The translations under genes were made by a program, and so were the position numbers. The notes beneath the pieces were generated by a model that did no database searches, was not told where the DNA came from, and saw only the letters and a list, made by a program, of their open reading frames with translations. Below are positions 1 through 5,239 of a DNA stretch of 5,239 nt, piece by piece. The stretch is from Actinomyces viscosus (lineage in GTDB: Bacteria; Bacteroidota; Bacteroidia; Flavobacteriales_D; Crocinitomicaceae): positions 1-5,239 of the forward strand of contig CALPVI020000159.1 in the NCBI GenBank assembly GCA_943326975.2, in the 5' to 3' direction. How positions within the stretch are numbered: the stretch's first letter is position 1; every line of letters begins with the position of its first letter.

Positions 1-482
1 GTAACTGGTGATGGATCTCCACTTTTACCAGGTAAGCCAACCACATGATTTGTCTCCATGTTTACATACGTCATGTCTAATGTAGAAATACCTACATCTT
101 CAGCAGTGATGTATTTTCCACCTAAACTATTAACGAATTTACCAAAGCGTCTCATCAACGCCTCCGATTTCATTGTATGTGAATCACCTATAATTACTGC
201 TTTACCACCTCCAAGATTCAATCCTGAAATTGCGTTTTTGTATGACATACCTCTAGATAGACGTAAAACATCATTCAACGCTTCCATCTCACTTGAATAC
301 ATCCACATTCTTGTCCCTCCTAAAGCAGGTCCTAATACAGTATTATGTACAGCAATAATTGCCTTCAAACCTGTAGCATTATCATTGCAAAATAATAATT
401 GCTCATGATCAAATTTACTCATCTGTGCGATAACCGGATTTACGGTTAAATCTACATCATCAATATTTTTTACCTCAAACAT
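1..482 (-). CDS. Leucine dehydrogenase-type Glu/Leu/Phe/Val dehydrogenase, N-terminal part (cut by window edge)
   Basis: This cytoplasmic enzyme would catalyse NAD-dependent oxidative deamination of a branched-chain amino acid (leucine, valine, isoleucine) to its 2-oxo acid. About 160 N-terminal residues are visible. They cover the substrate-binding domain; the Rossmann NAD domain lies off the left edge. Visible motifs are HNTVLGPALGGTRMW (residues 46-60), RLSRGMSYKNA with a substrate-binding Lys82, GLNLGGGKAVIIGD (87-100) with a second key Lys94, TAEDVG (126-131) with the catalytic Asp129, and GDPSPV at the break. These match the leucine dehydrogenase family closely. The ATG at 482 is chosen because HEQLLFCND then falls about 26 residues in, as in relatives from memory. 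An in-frame ATG at 539 would add 19 residues (MYKSKKIDYK...) that look basic and unlike the family. The gene diverges from the ABC exporter. Exact substrate specificity (Leu versus Val or Phe) cannot be decided from this half. Confidence 0.9.
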   Translation of the reverse strand, partial: MFEVKNIDDVDLTVNPVIAQMSKFDHEQLLFCNDNATGLKAIIAVHNTVLGPALGGTRMWMYSSEMEALNDVLRLSRGMSYKNAISGLNLGGGKAVIIGDSHTMKSEALMRRFGKFVNSLGGKYITAEDVGISTLDMTYVNMETNHVVGLPGKSGDPSPV

Positions 483-526
483 ATTCAATCGGTAATTGTT
501 AATACGTATTTTATAGTCTATTTTTT

Positions 527-534
527 TACTTTTG
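527..534 (+). promoter_or_regulatory. Putative -7 promoter element for the ABC exporter gene
   Basis: TACTTTTG matches the Bacteroidota -7 consensus TAnnTTTG and lies 43 nt before the exporter ATG. The start point would be near 541, giving a leader of about 37 nt. The only upstream TTG (496-498) is 28 nt away, too far for a standard -33 element, so the promoter would be weak, factor-dependent, or not real. Confidence 0.4.
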
Positions 535-540
535 TACATA

Positions 541-556
541 ACTGCAAAAAAGCAGT
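541..556. repeat. Perfect 5-bp inverted repeat between divergent promoters
   Basis: ACTGC-AAAAAA-GCAGT is a perfect 5-bp inverted repeat with a 6-nt spacer. It sits exactly where the two predicted divergent start sites fall. It could be a small operator or a weak hairpin at the 5' end of the exporter mRNA. The arms are short, so chance is possible. Confidence 0.35.
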
Positions 557-557
557 G

Positions 558-565
558 CAAAAATA
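558..565 (-). promoter_or_regulatory. Putative -7 promoter element for the dehydrogenase gene
   Basis: Read on the minus strand this is TATTTTTG, an exact match to the Bacteroidota -7 consensus TAnnTTTG. Transcription would start near 551-553, giving a leader of about 70 nt to the ATG at 482, or about 13 nt to the ATG at 539. No TTG-type -33 element lies at the usual 17-23 nt spacing, so the call is tentative. In AT-rich DNA an 8-mer with six fixed bases can occur by chance. Confidence 0.35.
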
Positions 566-577
566 GGAAAATATCGC

Positions 578-2338
578 ATGAAGTCATTGAGCTATCTCAA
601 CAAATATTTTATTAAATACAAATGGCGTATGTTATTAGGAGTGATTTTCATCATTTCTTCTAATTATTTCGGAGTCCAAATGCCTTTATTTGTGCAATCT
701 ACGATTGATAATGTGCTTTCTGACGTTAAACAACAAAATGCGACATCTTTTTTATTTGTATCATTAAAAATTGGTGGTGTTTACATGTTATTGTCACTTG
801 GAAAGGGTTTTTTCCTTTTTTTAACCCGTCAATCCATCATCATTACTTCTCGCTTAATTGAATATGATTTAAAAAATGAAATTTACGATCAATATCAAAA
901 ATTAGATTATTCATTCTTTAAAAAGAACAATACTGGAGATTTAATGAATCGTATTTCTGAAGATGTTGGCCAAGTAAGACAATATCTTGGGCCAGGTATC
1001 ATGTACACCGTAAATCTTGCTGTGATGTTTACCATGATTTTTTCAAAAATGATTCAATTGAACTTGCAACTTACGTTGTTTGTATTAGCTCCTCTCCCCT
1101 TGATGTCGTTTTTGATTTATAAAGTTTCTAATAAAATGAATAAATTAAGTAGCGAAGTTCAAAAAGAGCAATCTGCGATGTCTACAATTATTCAAGAAGC
1201 TTTTTCTGGGATTCGAGTAATCAAAGCGTATAGTCGAGAAGAAGAAACGAAATCTAAATTCAATCAATCTGCAAAAAATTACAAACGAAAAAATATGCGA
1301 TTGGTAATGGTGAATGCTCTATTTATGCCAACTATTATGTTTTTGATTGGTTTAAGTACTTTGCTTTCAATATACATCGGAGGTTTATTAACGTATGACA
1401 ATACAATTTCATGGGGAACAATTGTTGCATTCATGATTTTAGTAAACAATTTAACTTGGCCATTTGCAAGTGTGGGCTGGGTTACCTCAATTATTCAACG
1501 AGCAGCTGCTTCACAAGAAAGAATTAATGAATTTTTAAGAGAAAAACCTGAAATTATCAATACAAACACGGATGAGTTTCATTTTGATGGTGAAATCGAA
1601 TTTAAGAACGTAAGTTATACCTACCCTAATTCAGGCATTGAGGCAATCAAAAATCTTTCATTTAAAATCAATAAAAATGAAACTTTTGCAGTTGTAGGTA
1701 GAACAGGGAGTGGGAAATCGACTATTTTGCATTTAATTATGCGTCAATTTGATCCTACAAGTGGTTCTATATTTATCAATGGGAAAGATTTAAAAAACAT
1801 CAATTTATCCAGTTTTAGAAAACAAACTGGAGTGGTACCACAAGAAGTATTTCTTTTTTCAGATACTATTAAAAACAACATTGAATTTGGAGTTACGAAT
1901 GGTAAAATTACTGATGAAGAGTTAATTGATATAACTAAAAAAGTACATGTATATCATAATATAGAAGCATTTCCAGATAAATTTGAGACATTATTAGGTG
2001 AAAGAGGTGTGAATTTAAGTGGTGGTCAAAAACAACGTGTGAGTATAGCGCGTGCATTAATTAGTAAACCTAAACTTTTGGTATTAGATGATTGCTTATC
2101 AGCAGTTGATACTGAAACAGAGGAAATGATTTTATCCAATCTCGAAAAAGATCATGCAATAACAACTACAATTATTGTCAGTCACCGAATTTCGTCTATT
2201 CGAAATGCTAAAAAAATAATTGTTTTAGATCACGGTAGTAAAATTGAAGAAGGGTCGCATGAGCAATTAATTCAGTTAAATGGAGTTTATGCTGAAATGT
2301 ATAAGAAACAATTAATCGAAAAAGAAGATTTGGCTTAA
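578..2338 (+). CDS. ABC exporter half-transporter (fused membrane domain and ATPase), Walker B Glu replaced by Asp
   Basis: This inner-membrane type IV ABC exporter of the MsbA/MDR-like class (586 aa, normal length) would dimerise and use ATP to export a lipid, drug or peptide; the substrate cannot be read from sequence. About six membrane helices lie roughly at residues 17-37, 60-82, 137-160, 165-183, 245-270 and 279-302. The ATPase domain follows: A-loop Tyr349, Walker A GRTGSGKST at 374-382 with Lys380, Q-loop Gln422 in VVPQEVFLF, signature LSGGQ at 480-484, Walker B LLVLDD at 500-505, D-loop SAVD, and H-loop His536. The catalytic Glu after Walker B is Asp505, in LDDCLSAVDTETE. This is the pattern of the degenerate subunit in heterodimeric exporters (compare BmrC/YheI and TM287), yet no partner gene adjoins it. 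ATG 578 has an AGGA 9 nt upstream, and MKSLSYLNKYFIKYKW is a typical start for such proteins. The next gene starts 36 bp downstream and may be cotranscribed. Confidence 0.93.
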   Translation: MKSLSYLNKYFIKYKWRMLLGVIFIISSNYFGVQMPLFVQSTIDNVLSDVKQQNATSFLFVSLKIGGVYMLLSLGKGFFLFLTRQSIIITSRLIEYDLKNEIYDQYQKLDYSFFKKNNTGDLMNRISEDVGQVRQYLGPGIMYTVNLAVMFTMIFSKMIQLNLQLTLFVLAPLPLMSFLIYKVSNKMNKLSSEVQKEQSAMSTIIQEAFSGIRVIKAYSREEETKSKFNQSAKNYKRKNMRLVMVNALFMPTIMFLIGLSTLLSIYIGGLLTYDNTISWGTIVAFMILVNNLTWPFASVGWVTSIIQRAAASQERINEFLREKPEIINTNTDEFHFDGEIEFKNVSYTYPNSGIEAIKNLSFKINKNETFAVVGRTGSGKSTILHLIMRQFDPTSGSIFINGKDLKNINLSSFRKQTGVVPQEVFLFSDTIKNNIEFGVTNGKITDEELIDITKKVHVYHNIEAFPDKFETLLGERGVNLSGGQKQRVSIARALISKPKLLVLDDCLSAVDTETEEMILSNLEKDHAITTTIIVSHRISSIRNAKKIIVLDHGSKIEEGSHEQLIQLNGVYAEMYKKQLIEKEDLA

Positions 2339-2342
2339 TGTT

Positions 2343-2362
2343 TGATTTAAAATTTTAAATCA
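2343..2362. repeat. Perfect 20-bp AT-rich palindrome
   Basis: TGATTTAAAATTTTAAATCA is a perfect, gapless 20-bp palindrome. It begins 4 bp after the exporter stop codon and ends 12 bp before the start of the next gene. With no GC core and no following T-run it is a poor intrinsic terminator. It may be an operator for the downstream gene, an RNA hairpin limiting read-through or decay, or composition-driven chance. Confidence 0.6.
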
Positions 2363-2374
2363 TAATTTATAAAA

Positions 2375-2824
2375 ATGAAAACAATCAAATTATTCGCATT
2401 ATTCTTAACTGGAATGTTAATAATGATGAACAATCAATCATTTGGACAACAACAAAAAAAAGTTGTCGTTGTTCACAAAGGGAAAGGACATGGAAAAGGG
2501 AATCATCATGGACCTAATAAGAAAAAAGTTGTAGTAGTTCATAAAAGTAAATTCAGACCGGCTAAAGTTGTCGTTTATCACCCAGCATGGGCACCTCATA
2601 AAAACTTCAATCGTAGATGGATTTATTTTCCTAAATATCATTGTTACTGGGACAATTGGAGAAATGTATATTTTTACAATAATGGAACTGTATGGGTTTC
2701 TTCTGTTCAAAAACCTGCAATTATCGTAAATGTGAATTTAGAAAATGAAAAACATTACGAATTGGAAGAAGCAAACGATGAAAATGATGAAGTTTATTCC
2801 ACTAACGCTGAAAAAGAAGAATAA
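2375..2824 (+). CDS. Small secreted His/Val/Lys-rich protein of unknown function
   Basis: The function is not known. Residues 1-24 form a clear Sec signal peptide: a Lys-containing start, the hydrophobic core LFALFLTGMLIMM, and likely cleavage after SFG-QQ. There is no Cys at the cleavage point, so it is not a lipoprotein. Residues 28-69 are basic and repetitive: KKVVVVHK at 28-35, KKVVVVHK at 50-57 and the variant AKVVVYHP at 63-70, separated by Gly/His/Lys-rich linkers. An aromatic core follows at 81-108, RWIYFPKYHCYWDNW...YFYNNGTVWV. I recall this spacing of Tyr/Trp/Asp (FPxxNxYxDxxxxxY...W) from small exported proteins of Bacteroidota. The C-terminus (123-149) is strongly acidic. The charge split (basic N-terminal half, acidic tail) suggests self-association or surface binding, and the many His residues could bind metal, but both are inference. 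The start is fixed by the signal peptide. The gene may share the exporter's transcript (36-bp gap). Confidence 0.85.
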   Translation: MKTIKLFALFLTGMLIMMNNQSFGQQQKKVVVVHKGKGHGKGNHHGPNKKKVVVVHKSKFRPAKVVVYHPAWAPHKNFNRRWIYFPKYHCYWDNWRNVYFYNNGTVWVSSVQKPAIIVNVNLENEKHYELEEANDENDEVYSTNAEKEE

Positions 2825-2886
2825 AATTTCAAATTAAATGAACCATTGCTTGTTTATTTTTAAAAATGTAAATTCTTTTGAATATG

Positions 2887-2918
2887 TTTGGCTATAACGA
2901 TTCAAAATCATAAATTTG
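2887..2918 (+). promoter_or_regulatory. Bacteroidota-type promoter of sucD
   Basis: TTTG at 2887-2890 and TAAATTTG at 2911-2918 are separated by 20 nt, matching the -33/-7 consensus (TTTG or TTG, N17-23, TAnnTTTG) used by the primary sigma factor of Bacteroidota. The start point would be near 2925, leaving a leader of about 30 nt. This is the best promoter in the window. The rest of the 130-bp gap (2825-2886) shows no terminator or other signal. Confidence 0.75.
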
Positions 2919-2954
2919 GACTCGAATTATAAATAGATTCTAAAACCGCATATA

Positions 2955-3833
2955 ATGAGCGTACTTGTAAATAAAGATTCAAAAGTGATTGTTCAAGGTT
3001 TTACTGGTAGTGAAGGTACTTTTCACGCTGGTCAAATGATTGAATACGGAACAAATGTTGTAGGTGGTGTGACTCCAGGTAAAGGAGGATCAACTCACTT
3101 GGACCGACCAGTTTTTAACACAGTTGCTGATGCTGTTAAAACAGTTGGTGCAGATACTTCAATTATTTTCGTTCCACCTGCATTCGCTGCAGATGCGATT
3201 ATGGAAGCTGCTGAAGCTGGTATCAAAGTGATTATTTGTATTACTGAAGGTATTCCTGTAAGTGATATGGTTCAAGCTAAAGAATATATCAAAGCTTTTG
3301 ATACTCGTTTGATTGGCCCAAATTGTCCAGGTATTATCACTGCTGATGAAGCAAAAGTAGGTATCATGCCAGGTTTTGTTTTCAAAAAAGGTAAAATTGG
3401 TTTAGTTTCTAAATCAGGTACTTTAACTTACGAAGCTGCTGATCAATTAGCAAAAGCAGGTTTAGGTATTACTACTGCAATCGGTATCGGAGGAGACCCA
3501 ATTATTGGAACTACTACTCGTGAAGCTGTTGAATTATTAATGAATGATCCAGAAACGGAAGGTATCATCATGATTGGTGAAATTGGAGGTTCTTTGGAAG
3601 CAATTGCTGCAAGATGGATTAAAGAACATGGTACTAAACCAGTTGTTGGATTTATCGCAGGTGAAACAGCTCCTAAAGGTAGAACAATGGGTCACGCAGG
3701 TGCAATTGTTGGTGGAGATGATGACACAGCAGAAGCTAAAAAACGTATTATGAGAGAATGTGGAATTCACGTTGTTGATTCTCCAGCTCATATCGGTGCT
3801 AAAATGGCTGAAATCATGGGCGTAACTGCTTAA
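2955..3833 (+). CDS. sucD: Succinate-CoA ligase (ADP/GDP-forming) subunit alpha
   Basis: This is the alpha subunit of succinyl-CoA synthetase. With SucC it interconverts succinyl-CoA and succinate in the TCA cycle, coupled to nucleoside triphosphate formation, in the cytoplasm. The 292-aa length is standard. The N-terminal CoA-binding domain shows QGFTGSEGTFH (14-24), VGGVTPGKGG (36-45) and IGPNCPG (120-126). The ligase domain shows SKSGTLTYE (152-160), GIGGDP (177-182) and MIGEIGG. The phosphorylated active-site histidine is His247 in MGHAGAIVGG (E. coli His246). The protein aligns end to end with E. coli SucD from memory, beginning MSVLVNKDSKVIVQGFTGS, so ATG 2955 is secure. No sucC lies in the window, so the beta subunit must be encoded elsewhere. 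With its own promoter upstream and a strong terminator downstream, the gene is probably monocistronic. The sequence is fully intact. Confidence 0.98.
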   Translation: MSVLVNKDSKVIVQGFTGSEGTFHAGQMIEYGTNVVGGVTPGKGGSTHLDRPVFNTVADAVKTVGADTSIIFVPPAFAADAIMEAAEAGIKVIICITEGIPVSDMVQAKEYIKAFDTRLIGPNCPGIITADEAKVGIMPGFVFKKGKIGLVSKSGTLTYEAADQLAKAGLGITTAIGIGGDPIIGTTTREAVELLMNDPETEGIIMIGEIGGSLEAIAARWIKEHGTKPVVGFIAGETAPKGRTMGHAGAIVGGDDDTAEAKKRIMRECGIHVVDSPAHIGAKMAEIMGVTA

Positions 3834-3853
3834 TATTTCAATATAATATATTT

Positions 3854-3885
3854 AAAAGCTGTCTATTTAGGCAGCTTTTTTTTTT
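3854..3885 (+). terminator. Rho-independent terminator of sucD
   Basis: The stem is AAAAGCTGTCT (3854-3864) with AGGCAGCTTTT (3869-3879): seven core pairs including one G-T wobble, an ATTT loop and A-T extension pairs. A run of ten T (3876-3885) follows. It begins 21 bp after the sucD stop, is oriented for plus-strand transcription, and isolates the next gene. Confidence 0.92.
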
Positions 3886-3978
3886 GAAACAGTTCAATAA
3901 GAAATTATTTTTTTAAAAATTTATATTATCTTAAAATTTATTTTTTTCAAAACCTTATAATTTCTAATAATCCCTTAT

Positions 3979-4512
3979 ATGGTTCATACTAAAACAACTC
4001 ATATTCTTTTAGAAAACTTCAAAAAAGAAAGAAGTTTTGAAAAAATGTTTCAGTTGTTAGAAACTGATCAAAATCTCCTTTCAGAATTAGTTGCCATCAT
4101 CAAAAATCTCGAACCTTATCCCTACCCTGAATATGCATCTTGGATTTTGACGCACTATGTAGAAAAATATCCTGAACGCATCAAGCCATTTCAAACTGAT
4201 TTAATAGACACATTGTTTTTAACGGACAAACAAACCGTTCTTAGAAATGTACTAAATACTTTACAAGCTTTAGATATCTCAAACTATAGAGAAACTGAAT
4301 TAATCGACCTATTAATCGGTTTCATTCAAGACAATGCAAACAAAGTAGCGCTTCAAGTATATAGTATTTATTACTTGACCAAATTCTTGATTATTTATCC
4401 TGAAATCACTAATGAAATTAAATCCATCATTGAATTGGATAGCCAAAATAAAAGTGTGGCCTATTCTGCTGCTATTCGTAAATTCAATAAAATCATAAAC
4501 AAAAAAAAATAA
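3979..4512 (+). CDS. Helical-repeat (HEAT/ARM-like) protein of unknown function
   Basis: I do not recognise a named family; 177 aa, no signal peptide, no membrane segment, so cytoplasmic. The protein is almost entirely predicted alpha-helix, in pairs separated by short Pro/Asn turns: roughly 20-44, 53-64, 70-83, 86-99, 105-118, 121-138 and 142-171. Leu/Ile/Phe/Tyr recur at helical spacing, as in HEAT or ARM repeats. The C-terminal block KVALQVYSIYYLTKFLIIYPEI...IKSIIE...SVAYSAAIRKF resembles, from memory, a layout in ~190-aa flavobacterial proteins of the HEAT type that are sometimes mislabelled adenylosuccinate lyase. No catalytic motif is visible, so a protein-binding scaffold is the cautious inference. 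ATG 3979 is the first good start; no Shine-Dalgarno sequence and no exact TAnnTTTG element is seen in the 145-bp gap before it. The sucD terminator makes it a separate transcription unit. Lysines end the protein (INKKK). Confidence 0.75.
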   Translation: MVHTKTTHILLENFKKERSFEKMFQLLETDQNLLSELVAIIKNLEPYPYPEYASWILTHYVEKYPERIKPFQTDLIDTLFLTDKQTVLRNVLNTLQALDISNYRETELIDLLIGFIQDNANKVALQVYSIYYLTKFLIIYPEITNEIKSIIELDSQNKSVAYSAAIRKFNKIINKKK

Positions 4513-4569
4513 GTGTAAAAATTTCACCTAAAAGTTTCTGTTAATTCTAATTCTAATAAAAGCAATTTG

Positions 4570-4577
4570 TAAATTTG
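4570..4577 (+). promoter_or_regulatory. Putative -7 promoter element for yqgE
   Basis: TAAATTTG is an exact TAnnTTTG match and identical to the -7 element of sucD. The start point would be near 4584, giving a leader of about 95 nt to ATG 4680. No TTG sits at the right distance upstream, so a -33 element is not evident. Confidence 0.4.
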
Positions 4578-4602
4578 TAGAATAAACTGTTTAATCGAAT
4601 AT

Positions 4603-4660
4603 TCAATCAATCAAAATTGCACATTTGATTCATACATCTAAAATAATATACATTGATTGA
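4603..4660. repeat. Inverted repeats before and over the yqgE start region
   Basis: TCAATCAAT (4603-4611) and ATTGATTGA (4652-4660) are perfect 9-bp complements 40 nt apart; the right arm covers the TTG at 4653. A second possible stem, AATCAAA (4609-4615) with TTTGATT (4624-4630) and an 8-nt loop, shares bases 4609-4611 with the first, so the two cannot fully form together. All pairs are AT-rich and weak; chance is possible. Confidence 0.35.
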
Positions 4661-4679
4661 TTTCTCTTTTTCAGGCCCA

Positions 4680-5234
4680 ATGATTCCTCCTACAAAAGGA
4701 AAACTATTAATTTCAGATCCTTTTTTGAACGATGATTACTTTCGCAGATCTGTTGTTTATTTATGCGAACATACAGAAGACGGTAGTTTTGGATTTGTGT
4801 TAAATAATTACATCGATATCAAACTTTCTGAAATGAATCCAACTTTTCCCAGAGTAAATACACGCATTAGCATAGGGGGGCCGGTTGAAATCAAAAATTT
4901 GTATTTTATTCATACTCTAGGAGATCGAATTAATGGTAGCAATGAAGTGGAGCCAGGAATATACATTGGCGGTGATTTCGAAGAATTATGTAGAATTGTT
5001 GACGAAGACCCCGATTTAGAAGCTCAAATACGTTTCTTTATTGGTTATGCAGGTTGGGATTTTGAACAGCTTAAAGAAGAAATTGAAAGTCATGCTTGGA
5101 TTGTGGTAAATTTAGCTGATAAAAAAGATTTATTTGATACCGATAACGATGATTTCTGGAAAGAAAACATGATCAAATTAGGTGGTAAATTCAAGGTAAT
5201 GTCCAACTCCCCTATCAATCCATCTGATAATTGA
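4680..5234 (+). CDS. yqgE: YqgE/AlgH family protein (UPF0301)
   Basis: This is a conserved bacterial protein of the YqgE/AlgH (UPF0301, DUF179) family; its biochemical role is not established, and the AlgH link to alginate regulation in Pseudomonas does not define a reaction. Family signatures, numbered from ATG 4680, are PTKGKLLISDP (4-14), FRRSVVYLCEH (21-31), GSFGFVLN (35-42), GGPV (66-69), GGDFE (97-101) and the hallmark GYAGWDFEQL (122-131). The C-terminus SPINPSDN resembles Bacteroidota members. No signal peptide or membrane helix is present, so it is probably cytoplasmic. From ATG 4680 the protein is 184 aa, the usual family length, with KG six residues in. A TTG at 4653 would add nine residues (MIDFSFSGP), and no other ATG follows the in-frame stop at 4626. 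I prefer 4680 but the 4653 start is possible. The gene is complete; its stop lies 5 bp before the window end. It follows the helical-repeat gene by about 165 bp, probably with its own promoter. Confidence 0.93.
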   Translation: MIPPTKGKLLISDPFLNDDYFRRSVVYLCEHTEDGSFGFVLNNYIDIKLSEMNPTFPRVNTRISIGGPVEIKNLYFIHTLGDRINGSNEVEPGIYIGGDFEELCRIVDEDPDLEAQIRFFIGYAGWDFEQLKEEIESHAWIVVNLADKKDLFDTDNDDFWKENMIKLGGKFKVMSNSPINPSDN

Positions 5235-5239
5235 ATAAA

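Noticed and set aside
58..408. Open frame of 116 codons on the plus strand
   Set aside because: It is antisense to the leucine dehydrogenase gene, whose minus-strand translation shows clear family motifs throughout; the plus frame has no recognisable features.
2438..2710. Open frame of 90 codons on the minus strand
   Set aside because: It lies wholly inside the secreted-protein gene on the opposite strand; its composition (many Ile, Phe, Asn) is what reverse-reading of that gene gives, and it has no own promoter.
2856..2867. ATTTTTAAAAAT palindrome after the secreted-protein gene, considered as a terminator
   Set aside because: It is only A and T, has no loop or following T-run, and such 12-mers are expected by chance in DNA of this composition.
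3537..3791. Open frame of 84 codons on the minus strand rich in Cys, Ser and Thr
   Set aside because: It is antisense to the strongly conserved sucD coding region; the Cys-rich look arises from reading Ala/Gly codons in reverse.
3886..3978. Very A/T-rich stretch with T-runs before the helical-repeat gene, considered as an extra terminator or small RNA
   Set aside because: No stable stem and no exact TAnnTTTG element could be found; it appears to be ordinary AT-rich spacer.
4312..4527. Open frame of 71 codons on the minus strand
   Set aside because: It overlaps the helical-repeat protein gene in antisense and shows no motif or start signal.
4875..4880. Run of six G in an AT-rich gene, possible phase-variation tract
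   Set aside because: It encodes the conserved GGPV motif of YqgE (Gly-Gly), is too short for a typical phase-variable tract, and the reading frame is intact on both sides.

Overview
The window is a compact, AT-rich stretch of chromosome from a member of the Bacteroidota, most likely the Flavobacteriales (a Crocinitomicaceae/Fluviicola-like genome is a guess). This rests on three things. The proteins look flavobacterial: a leucine dehydrogenase-type enzyme, a secreted His/Val-rich protein with a FPxYxxYWDN core, and a YqgE protein ending in a Pro-Ser-Asp-Asn tail. The putative promoters match the Bacteroidota -7 element TAnnTTTG rather than the sigma70 -10. Ribosome binding sites are weak or absent.

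Layout, left to right. A leucine/amino-acid dehydrogenase gene runs leftward off the window edge (1-482, 5' part only). It diverges from an ABC exporter half-transporter gene (578-2338). The intergenic region between them carries a -7-like element on each strand and a small perfect inverted repeat. A small secreted histidine-rich protein gene (2375-2824) follows the exporter after 36 bp, and that gap holds a perfect 20-bp AT palindrome. Next is sucD (2955-3833), with its own good promoter (TTTG-N20-TAAATTTG) and a textbook intrinsic terminator, so it looks monocistronic. Then come a helical-repeat protein of unknown function (3979-4512) and a yqgE/algH (UPF0301) gene (start 4680 or 4653, stop 5234).

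The genes look like housekeeping or conserved accessory genes and do not form an obvious single pathway. The dehydrogenase (branched-chain amino-acid catabolism) and SucD (TCA cycle) both belong to central carbon metabolism, but they are separate transcription units. I found no mobile element, CRISPR array, tRNA or rRNA, phage gene or toxin-antitoxin pair, and no convincing undescribed multi-gene system. The points most worth a second look are the Asp-for-Glu change in the ABC Walker B motif, the VVVVH repeats of the secreted protein, the palindrome beside it, and competing hairpins around the yqgE start. No stretch longer than 300 bases lacks a gene.
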